Positions 20,761 through 25,780 of a DNA stretch of 28,081 nucleotides are shown here, one piece after another. Location of the stretch: IMG/VR virus record IMGVR_UViG_3300034104_004238, positions 1 to 28,081 of that record, one strand, 5' to 3'. The position numbers and the translations under genes are program-made. The notes beneath the pieces are model-generated. The model searched no databases, was not told the DNA's origin, and was given only the letters and a program-made list of their open reading frames with translations. Source of the stretch: a virus. Each line of letters starts with the position of its first letter. The stretch's first letter is position 1.

Positions 20761-21051
20761 ATGGGAACTGAATTACACGAAATCATTAGCAACTACGGGT
20801 TTCCCGTATTCGCTAGCGAAGAATTTGATTCGCTGATTACTTGGAACGGCTCTAACACCTTTCTATTCTGGGCACCGCTAGCCGAAGACGCTCGCAATGG
20901 CGAGTGGCTAGCTGGTGGCTACCGCCGACCAAAGCGCTGGGAGAACACCGACCTAGACACCTTCAACGGAATCACCGACATCAAAGAAGCAGAGAAGTAT
21001 GCCAAGAAGTGGCACGAATCTCTGCTCGTCGATACTGACGAAGAAGAGTAA
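20761..21051 (+). CDS. hypothetical protein
   Basis: 96 residues: MGTELHEIISNYGFPVFASEE, GSNTFLFWAPLAEDARNGEWL, then a helix KEAEKYAKKWHESLL and an acidic tail. Downstream of the 44-residue gene, whose GAGGAGTAAAAA serves as ribosome binding site. No family recognised. Confidence 0.7.
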   Translation: MGTELHEIISNYGFPVFASEEFDSLITWNGSNTFLFWAPLAEDARNGEWLAGGYRRPKRWENTDLDTFNGITDIKEAEKYAKKWHESLLVDTDEEE

Positions 21052-21061
21052 CCCCAAGACC

Positions 21062-21099
21062 CCCGACCTGCCAGACTTCCCCTAGCTGGCAGGCTCGGG
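21062..21099 (+). terminator. hairpin terminator of unit 13
   Basis: CCTGCCAG/CTGGCAGG (21067-21074/21086-21093), extended by CCCGA/TCGGG across a bulge. Confidence 0.75.
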
Positions 21100-21108
21100 C
21101 TTGCGGTC

Positions 21109-21257
21109 TAAATTCAAAATTCAAAAACAAAAATAAGATCAAGCAAAAAAGAAAGCACCGCGGGCTACCTGCTTGACTACGCCCACCACTTCGGGCAGAA
21201 TAGAACTACAACTGAATAGCAGAGCCGGTTGCCCATCCCCCCGACAGCCGGCTCTGC
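21109..21257 (+). promoter_or_regulatory. array unit 14: A-rich spacer, promoter, long 5' hairpin
   Basis: TTGACT (21173-21178), 17-base spacer, CAGAAT (21196-21201). Then CTACAACTGAATAGC and a 10-bp hairpin GCAGAGCCGG/CCGGCTCTGC (21219-21228/21248-21257). The ribosome binding site AAGGAG lies 27 bases further. Confidence 0.8.
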
Positions 21258-21292
21258 ACCCTAAACCCAGCCACCCAACCTAAGGAGTAGAG

Positions 21293-21538
21293 ATGCAAAT
21301 CCAATCCACCACCAAAATCGAAGAAGGTCGCTACCAGATTGCTAGCAAGCCTTGTCCAGACTGCAACGCCGTTGTTACTCTGGAGATTGATGGGTCTTCG
21401 CTTTACCTTGCCAATCAAGGTGCGAGCGTTCAGCAGGTTCTTCCAAACCAGACTGCCGATGTCAGAGAGCGTTTCGTATCTGGCTACTGCGCTGATTGCT
21501 GGAACCTAATCTTCGCCGACGACGACGAAGAAGAGTAG
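21293..21538 (+). CDS. small zinc-ribbon protein
   Basis: 81 residues with C21/C24 (KPCPDC) and C66/C69 (GYCADCW), ending in an acidic DDDEEE tail. Middle part beta then helical. Likely zinc binding; partner unknown. AAGGAGTAGAG precedes the ATG. Confidence 0.75.
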   Translation: MQIQSTTKIEEGRYQIASKPCPDCNAVVTLEIDGSSLYLANQGASVQQVLPNQTADVRERFVSGYCADCWNLIFADDDEEE

Positions 21539-21549
21539 CCCCTAGCCGA

Positions 21550-21574
21550 CCCCTAGCCGAAAGGCTGGGGGTTT
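21550..21574 (+). terminator. GAAA-loop intrinsic terminator of unit 14
   Basis: CCCCTAGCC-GAAA-GGCTGGGGG then TTT. Confidence 0.86.
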
Positions 21575-21587
21575 CGGCGTTGCGGCG

Positions 21588-21707
21588 AAAATTAAAACAA
21601 ACCAAAAACCAAAAATAAGAAAACAGCAAAAAAGAAAACACAACGCCGCAACCTGCTTGACCACGGGACCCTGCTCGGCTAAACTGAAAGAGCGGTAAGA
21701 CCCCCGC
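21588..21707 (+). promoter_or_regulatory. array unit 15: A-rich spacer, promoter, 5' hairpin
   Basis: TTGACC (21657-21662), 17-base spacer, TAAACT (21680-21685). Hairpin GCGG/CCGC (21692-21695/21704-21707), then AAAGGAG. Confidence 0.78.
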
Positions 21708-21720
21708 AAAGGAGATGACT

Positions 21721-22083
21721 ATGTTGTCAGATTTCGATTACAATCGGATTGTCCAAGCACTAGGACACGCCGAGCGCAACGCAAGCCAGAGCGAAAAGTC
21801 CAACTGGCGTTCCGTTCTACGGAACTTCGAAACAGAATGCTCGACCACCGCAAAGCCAACCGAGGAACTACTTGATGATGACTTCAAGCCACTAACCCTT
21901 GACGAACTAATCGTCAAAGTCCGTAAGTCAATGGACAGCACCCGAGAGCAACGCAAGGGCTTTATTGCCGAAGGCGATAAGTCAATGAAAGACTATGCCG
22001 ATGGTTGGATGCACGCTCTCACTTTTGTTCTCGCCAACGCCGACCAGAAGTGGTGGAACGAAACAGAAAAGCTGAACAGGTAA
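21721..22083 (+). CDS. ALGHAERN-motif protein, paralogue B
   Basis: 120 residues. ATG at 21721 chosen because GGAG sits 6 bases upstream; the ATG at 21715 abuts the GGAG. N-terminal MLSDFDYNRIVQALGHAERN is shared with the product at 19329. The rest differs: helical, TLDELIVKVRKSMDSTREQRKG, and YADGWMHALTFVLANADQKW. No Cys cluster as in paralogue A. Function unknown. Confidence 0.74.
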   Translation: MLSDFDYNRIVQALGHAERNASQSEKSNWRSVLRNFETECSTTAKPTEELLDDDFKPLTLDELIVKVRKSMDSTREQRKGFIAEGDKSMKDYADGWMHALTFVLANADQKWWNETEKLNR

Positions 22084-22091
22084 GCACCGCC

Positions 22092-22116
22092 GACCCCCTG
22101 CCGAAAGGCAGGGGTC
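22092..22116 (+). terminator. GAAA-loop hairpin of unit 15
   Basis: GACCCCCTGCC-GAAA-GGCAGGGGTC, 10 bp with one bulged C. Confidence 0.8.
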
Positions 22117-22128
22117 AAGGCGCAGCCG

Positions 22129-22238
22129 AAAATTAAAACAAAACAAAAATAAGAACAGCCAAAAAAGAAACACACGCGCCCGGTGGCTTGACCTAGCAAG
22201 CCACCTGTGGCAGACTAGCAGTGTGGCAAACCACCACA
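22129..22238 (+). promoter_or_regulatory. array unit 16: A-rich spacer, promoter, 5' hairpin
   Basis: TTGACC (22188-22193), 17-base spacer, CAGACT (22211-22216). Hairpin TGTGG/CCACA (22222-22226/22234-22238): a paired base change from TGCGG/CCGCA. AAAGGAGG follows. Confidence 0.82.
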
Positions 22239-22251
22239 AAGGAGGAAACAA

Positions 22252-22407
22252 ATGATAAAAGTCCTAGCGTGGATACTACGCAGAGTGAGCGCCTCGGCGT
22301 TCGCGCTGGCGCAGAACGCGTCATACGCAACCTACTTACTAGAAAGGAAAGCAAGTGCGGAACGAAACAACGACACAAATCGAAACCTATTTGAGTCAAA
22401 CCTCTAA
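22252..22407 (+). CDS. 51-residue hypothetical protein
   Basis: MIKVLAWILRRVSASAFALAQ..., an amphipathic or membrane-active N-terminal helix and a polar tail. Excellent AAAGGAGG ribosome binding site. Its 3' third overlaps another ORF in a different frame. Confidence 0.62.
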   Translation: MIKVLAWILRRVSASAFALAQNASYATYLLERKASAERNNDTNRNLFESNL

Positions 22408-22486
22408 CATAGCGCCAACCCAACTGAAACAAATCGCCTCAACCCTGGGCTACCTCATCGAGAACCTAAGACCAGCGACAGCGTAA
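22355..22486 (+). CDS. 43-residue overlapping ORF
   Basis: GTG start with GAAAGGAAAG five bases upstream; frame differs from the 22252 ORF it overlaps by 53 bases. Product (V)RNETTTQIETYLSQTSNIA... is polar and helical. It ends just before the terminator, which supports it, but at this size the call is tentative. Confidence 0.5.
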   Translation: MRNETTTQIETYLSQTSNIAPTQLKQIASTLGYLIENLRPATA

Positions 22487-22493
22487 CAAGTGT

Positions 22494-22526
22494 GCCGACC
22501 TAGACAATCCCCTAGTCTAGGTCGGC
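22494..22526 (+). terminator. hairpin terminator of unit 16
   Basis: 12-bp perfect stem GCCGACCTAGAC/GTCTAGGTCGGC (22494-22505/22515-22526). Confidence 0.78.
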
Positions 22527-22536
22527 CTTGCCGCTA

Positions 22537-22673
22537 TAAATTCAAAAGCAAAAATAAGAAGCAGCTAAAAAAGAAATGACGACCCTGCCGCCTACTTGAC
22601 TAAACCTCCGTATCGTGGCAAACTAGACCTACAACTGAATAGCGGAGTAGGTGTCCCCCTACACCTACTCCGC
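22537..22673 (+). promoter_or_regulatory. array unit 17: A-rich spacer, promoter, long 5' hairpin
   Basis: TTGACT (22596-22601), 17-base spacer, CAAACT (22619-22624). Then CTACAACTGAATAGC as in unit 14 and a perfect 13-bp hairpin GCGGAGTAGGTGT/ACACCTACTCCGC (22642-22654/22661-22673). Confidence 0.84.
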
Positions 22674-22710
22674 ACCTAAACTCCCAACCGCCGAACGAAA
22701 GGCAATCCAA

Positions 22711-22965
22711 ATGACCCAACTAACCATAGAGCAGGAACGCTACGGAATAGCGAACCGACAACTACTAGAAGTTTCGCACCGACTACTGACCGACCTGAAA
22801 AACGGACACACCACCACCGAAATCTCGGCAGTAACCATTGACGAACTACTGACCCTAATCACCCTAGTCTGTGATGAAGGAAGTTCCCACTACGACAGAC
22901 TACGCAAGTCAGTTGCCACCGAAGTCCTAGTCTTTGCCGAACGAGTATTACCTGACTACGCATAA
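22711..22965 (+). CDS. hypothetical helical protein
   Basis: 84 residues from 22711, after ACGAAAGGCAATCC; the longer in-frame start lies inside the 5' hairpin. All-helical (MTQLTIEQERYGIANRQLLEVSHRLL, IDELLTLITLVCDEG). Unknown family; followed by a small membrane protein. Confidence 0.68.
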   Translation: MTQLTIEQERYGIANRQLLEVSHRLLTDLKNGHTTTEISAVTIDELLTLITLVCDEGSSHYDRLRKSVATEVLVFAERVLPDYA

Positions 22966-22976
22966 GGAGAAAGCAA

Positions 22977-23192
22977 ATGCTCAAATACATACCAATCGCT
23001 TTTATCGCTATCGTCTGCCAGACACTAGCCAACACCGCCAGCACCGGACTTCGTATCTACCTAGACCAAGGCGACCTAGAAACTGCCAACAGGCTACTAT
23101 CTAGCGTCTGGCTATTCACCACCGCTTCAATCACTATGTATGCCCTAATAGCAATCCTTCTAGTCTTTGACCTAAGGAAGCTCGGCAACTAG
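22977..23192 (+). CDS. small membrane protein, two TM helices
   Basis: 71 residues. TM1 about 4-20 (YIPIAFIAIVCQTLANTA) and TM2 about 42-65 (SVWLFTTASITMYALIAILL), ending in a basic tail. AAGGAGAAAGC precedes the ATG. Size and topology would allow a holin-like or superinfection role; neither is shown. Confidence 0.7.
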   Translation: MLKYIPIAFIAIVCQTLANTASTGLRIYLDQGDLETANRLLSSVWLFTTASITMYALIAILLVFDLRKLGN

Positions 23193-23201
23193 CCCAAGAC
23201 C

Positions 23202-23238
23202 CCTAAGCCCTATCTGTCCCCCACAGGTAGGGCTTAGG
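23202..23238 (+). terminator. 16-bp hairpin terminator of unit 17
   Basis: CCTAAGCCCTATCTGT (23202-23217) pairs with ACAGGTAGGGCTTAGG (23223-23238), one G-U pair. Confidence 0.85.
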
Positions 23239-23247
23239 CTTGCGCGG

Positions 23248-23447
23248 AAAATTCAAAATTAAAAGCCGAGCAAGCCCGGCAAAACCAAAAATAAGAAAGA
23301 ATAAGAACCTTGAATATTCTCCCGGAGGCACACCAGTCCACTACGTTCCGATCGCTCTGCCGAGTAGTCAGGAGACCACTCGACACCCGCTCTCTCCACT
23401 ACGCGGTTTTATACACACCTTAGCATGCACGGTGGTATCATATACAT
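23248..23447 (+). repeat. orphan A-rich spacer without its promoter, then non-coding sequence
   Basis: An 18th A-rich spacer (23248-23307, with the insert GCCGAGCAAGCCCGGC) stops abruptly and is not followed by TTGAC. Base composition changes here. A hairpin CGAGTAGTC/GACCACTCG lies at 23361-23382. An extended -10, TGG-TATCAT (-10 at 23436-23441), sits six bases before the next ATG. Confidence 0.6.
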
Positions 23448-23672
23448 ATGAAAAAAGAAACTCCGACGCACATCCAAGAAGCCGTAGATAATGTCATGGC
23501 CCTGTACGATCAGTACCTATCTGGAACCATGGATCTCAAAGCACTTGATCCGATGGCAGTTTTGGATCTAGAGCGCGACTTCCAGCTAGCTGATAGGCAT
23601 CTGGACTACATCAAACACCAAGGATTATCTACTCTGCGGCAATCTTTATTCGCTTCACTCCTAGAAGACTAA
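23448..23672 (+). CDS. hypothetical helical protein
   Basis: 74 residues (MKKETPTHIQEAVDNVMALYDQYL...), helical and acidic, rich in Leu/Asp. No Shine-Dalgarno sequence; TGGTATCAT ends six bases before the ATG, so probably leaderless. First gene after the compositional boundary. Function unknown. Confidence 0.65.
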   Translation: MKKETPTHIQEAVDNVMALYDQYLSGTMDLKALDPMAVLDLERDFQLADRHLDYIKHQGLSTLRQSLFASLLED

Positions 23673-23689
23673 GCCTCTCCTCATGCGGC

Positions 23690-23713
23690 CCCCCTATAAA
23701 CTAGGGGGATTTT
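23690..23713 (+). terminator. intrinsic terminator
   Basis: CCCCCTA-N5-TAGGGGG followed by ATTTT. Confidence 0.86.
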
Positions 23714-23835
23714 GCATTTGCACGGAGATAAGGTACACTATAAGGACGTTGCAGTAAGGTCTGTGACGTATTAGGGAGAACCCAACAAGTAACGACCGAG
23801 TACTAACTCATAAACCAGGAAAGGTAGGTCGCCAG
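23714..23835 (+). promoter_or_regulatory. leader of the NlpC/P60 lipoprotein gene
   Basis: TTGCAC (23717-23722) and TATAAG about 15 bases on form a weak promoter. The leader of roughly 90 bases has no structure I recognise, and nothing resembling the c-di-AMP riboswitch that controls some host NlpC genes. AGGAAAGG precedes the ATG. Confidence 0.45.
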
Positions 23836-24507
23836 ATGAAAAGGTTACTAATAGTAGGAGTAATAGCATTAGCCCTTACAGCTTGTACATCAACAAGCTC
23901 AAGAGTCAGTGCCGAAACTCTAACTCAACCTGTACAACTAAATAACAACAAAGCGCTCGAGAAGAGAAGCTCTGTGATGTTATCGCTAAACGAAGCGATT
24001 ACTAAACTAACTTTACTTCAGCAACAGCAGCGCGCAGCTCAACAGCTAGAGAACAATAAGATCAAGATTGTCAAAGCCGTGAAGAAGGTGAAGAAGTACA
24101 AGGGTAAGACCTGGTACGTATTCTCCGGATCTTCTCCCTCCGGCTGGGACTGCTCCGGTCTTGTTCGATGGACGTATGAGCAAATGGGAGTAACACTCGA
24201 ACACTCGGCTACAAAACAAATGCGCTCCGGCACAGTTGTTAAGAAGCCGGTGGTCGGAGATATAGTTGCCTTCTACTACCCCGGTAGTAAAAGCTCATTC
24301 CATGTTGGCATATACGTTGGCGGTGGCAAGATGATTCATGCCTATCGTCCAGGTATAAAAACCAGGATTGATTCAGTAGCCGGTGTGGCAAAGGAGAACC
24401 GGGCCAAGTACAAGTACATCAGAGTCTTGTCCCAGCCTAAGCCAGTGCCGGATAATGAAAGAGTTGTTGGCAGCTTAGCTAAGGTGGAACAGCCAAGTGC
24501 TGCTTAG
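23836..24507 (+). CDS. NlpC/P60 cell-wall endopeptidase, predicted lipoprotein
   Basis: 223 residues. NlpC/P60 enzymes cut peptide bonds in peptidoglycan stems. Seen here: a lipoprotein signal (MKRLLIVGVIALALTAC) with lipobox LTAC and C17 as the lipidation site; a helical Gln-rich linker (about 48-75); catalytic C106 in GWDCSGLV, H156 in SFHVGIY and H168 in GKMIHAY; and PVVGDIVAFYYPG (138-150). Triad complete. Surface lipoprotein location is inferred. A phage-coded lipoprotein of this kind may remodel the host wall, aid lysis or block superinfection. Confidence 0.88.
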   Translation: MKRLLIVGVIALALTACTSTSSRVSAETLTQPVQLNNNKALEKRSSVMLSLNEAITKLTLLQQQQRAAQQLENNKIKIVKAVKKVKKYKGKTWYVFSGSSPSGWDCSGLVRWTYEQMGVTLEHSATKQMRSGTVVKKPVVGDIVAFYYPGSKSSFHVGIYVGGGKMIHAYRPGIKTRIDSVAGVAKENRAKYKYIRVLSQPKPVPDNERVVGSLAKVEQPSAA

Positions 24508-24547
24508 CTGAATAGATCTTAGGATCTAAACAACTAAATACATGCGG

Positions 24548-24584
24548 ATAGGTCCTAGTAGAAATGCTAGGACCTATTCCTTTT
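24548..24584 (+). terminator. intrinsic terminator after the lipoprotein gene
   Basis: 11-bp stem ATAGGTCCTAG/CTAGGACCTAT (24548-24558/24567-24577) then TCCTTTT. Confidence 0.88.
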
Positions 24585-24587
24585 CTA

Positions 24588-24596
24588 TGGTATGAT
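24588..24596 (+). promoter_or_regulatory. extended -10 promoter TGG-TATGAT
   Basis: TGG followed by TATGAT (24591-24596), same layout as TGG-TATCAT at 23433. No good -35. The leader of about 23 bases carries GGAAAGAG. Confidence 0.6.
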
Positions 24597-24625
24597 GTTT
24601 AAGTAAACGTACGGAAAGAGTAGTG

Positions 24626-24766
24626 ATGGATATATTAATGATCTTGGCCCTGGTCCTTGGAGGGTTAGTTCTATTCGCACTAGCCGTAGTTGTTGTCTCA
24701 GTGGTAGTTGCAGCTATTGGTCCACCAGAGACACTGGACTACAGCTTCGACGACGACGAGATCTAG
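24626..24766 (+). CDS. 46-residue single-span membrane protein
   Basis: MDILMILALVLGGLVLFALA..., one long hydrophobic helix (about 3-32), then an acidic tail ending DDDEI. GGAAAGAG ribosome binding site. First of three consecutive mini membrane proteins between an NlpC/P60 enzyme and a wall-binding protein; a holin or spanin-like role is possible but unproven. Confidence 0.7.
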   Translation: MDILMILALVLGGLVLFALAVVVVSVVVAAIGPPETLDYSFDDDEI

Positions 24767-24782
24767 CCGATAGGAAATCATA

Positions 24783-24959
24783 ATGGAATCTTTAGTTCTA
24801 CTCGTTGCACTTGCGGTTGTCGTTGGATGCGGTGCCGCTTATCTGTCACTTCGTCGAATCCGACACATCCCAAAGGCCCAGCCGCTCCTTGGAGTCGTTG
24901 CACCTGAGAAGCCGCAGGATGCCCTACAATCGATTAAAACCAATAGGAAGGTAAAATAA
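24783..24959 (+). CDS. 58-residue membrane-anchored protein
   Basis: MESLVLLVALAVVVGCGAAYL..., N-terminal TM helix (about 3-22) followed by a basic stretch (SLRRIRHIPK) and a polar tail. Topology N-out, C-in by the positive-inside rule. GATAGGAAATC upstream. Ends one base before the next ATG. Confidence 0.7.
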   Translation: MESLVLLVALAVVVGCGAAYLSLRRIRHIPKAQPLLGVVAPEKPQDALQSIKTNRKVK

Positions 24960-24960
24960 T

Positions 24961-25131
24961 ATGTCCCGTCTTCTATACGCCCTCAGAGACGTCGTCTGGT
25001 CAGCCGTGCTTGCGGTTGTGTTCACCGGCCTGTCGATCTTGCTTGCGGTCATTGATCCGACTGCCTTGGCACTGCCTATCGCTTTTGGAACTGCTGCTAT
25101 CACATCAGCTCTCCTCGCTCAGCGTGCCTAG
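24961..25131 (+). CDS. 56-residue two-span membrane protein, holin-like
   Basis: MSRLLYALRDVVWSAVLAVV..., helices at about 11-31 and 33-51 joined by a tight turn (IDPTA), short basic N-terminus. Size and hairpin topology fit small class II holins. AGGAAGG precedes the ATG. Holin function is inference from topology and neighbours. Confidence 0.7.
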   Translation: MSRLLYALRDVVWSAVLAVVFTGLSILLAVIDPTALALPIAFGTAAITSALLAQRA

Positions 25132-25137
25132 AGCTTG

Positions 25138-25146
25138 TGCTAAAAT
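25138..25146 (+). promoter_or_regulatory. extended -10 promoter TGC-TAAAAT
   Basis: TGC followed by TAAAAT (25141-25146), consistent with the TGN-TANNAT promoters at 23433 and 24588. Leader carries AAGGAG. Confidence 0.6.
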
Positions 25147-25178
25147 CTTTATAGACACACAAACACATAAGGAGTATC

Positions 25179-25685
25179 ATGTCTGATGAACTAAAGCCAC
25201 TCGTTGGTTCAGTTGCCCCTACCCCAGAGCCTATCGAGCCTGCGGTTGAGGAAGTTGTAGTAGAAGAAGTAGTAGAACCAGAAGCCGAACCAGAAGTAGT
25301 TGAGGCCCCAAAGCCTAAGCCACTTCCTATCAAGGTCTCTGTCCCTGTAGCCGTTGATATCAATGCGGTCAAGGATGCTTTGCCTGAGCCTGCCGGCCCA
25401 GCCGTTGTTGGCAATGGTGTAGTTGACGAAGTCTTTCTGTCTGCTTGCGTCTATCGAAACATCAACTCTCAGAAGTCGCTTACGGTGTACCACCTACAGC
25501 GTCGTCTATCCGAGCTAGGTTTCGTTGAAGCCGATCTAGACAAACAAGGTTTCTTTGGTGGAGCTACAAAGCTAGCCGTTAAAAACTTCCAGGCCTCTAA
25601 GAAGCTTGATGTCACCGGCGTAGTTGATGCGGTCACGTTCAAGACTATCTTCAAAGGCGACCCTAACGTTAAGGTCATTCTTTAA
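25179..25685 (+). CDS. peptidoglycan-binding domain protein with Pro/Glu-rich arm
   Basis: 168 residues. Residues 10-60 are a low-complexity Glu/Val/Pro arm (PEPIEPAVEEVVVEEVVEPE), likely unstructured. Residues about 98-165 are a PG_binding_1-type domain: VYHLQRRLSELGF, GFFGGATKLAVKNFQASKKLDVTG. No catalytic domain or signal peptide visible. Could be a virion or lysis accessory that attaches to the cell wall. AAGGAGTATC ribosome binding site. Confidence 0.78.
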   Translation: MSDELKPLVGSVAPTPEPIEPAVEEVVVEEVVEPEAEPEVVEAPKPKPLPIKVSVPVAVDINAVKDALPEPAGPAVVGNGVVDEVFLSACVYRNINSQKSLTVYHLQRRLSELGFVEADLDKQGFFGGATKLAVKNFQASKKLDVTGVVDAVTFKTIFKGDPNVKVIL

Positions 25686-25712
25686 GCCGATGCAGGCACG
25701 CACGCAGCCGTC

Positions 25713-25746
25713 AGGACTGGAGTTGAACTTTTCTCTTCAGTCCTTT
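25713..25746 (+). terminator. weak hairpin containing a GACTGGAGTTGAAC element
   Basis: AGGACTG (25713-25719) pairs with CAGTCCT (25738-25744), followed by TT; loop of 18 bases that contains most of the repeat. Confidence 0.5.
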
Positions 25747-25778
25747 CAGCTATTTATACACATGACTGGAGTTGAACT
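25715..25778 (+). repeat. two copies of GACTGGAGTTGAACT
   Basis: Exact copies at 25715-25729 and 25764-25778. The second supplies the GGAG ribosome binding site of the terminase gene. Further copies lie at 27189-27202 and 27331-27344. Confidence 0.8.
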
Positions 25779-25780
25779 CG

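Noticed and set aside
11981-23307. CRISPR-like periodic repeats
   Set aside because: Repeat distances vary from about 300 to 1000 bases and the intervals are genes with ribosome binding sites, not short spacers.
23714-23835. c-di-AMP riboswitch upstream of the NlpC/P60 gene
   Set aside because: The conserved G-rich core motifs of that riboswitch are not present.
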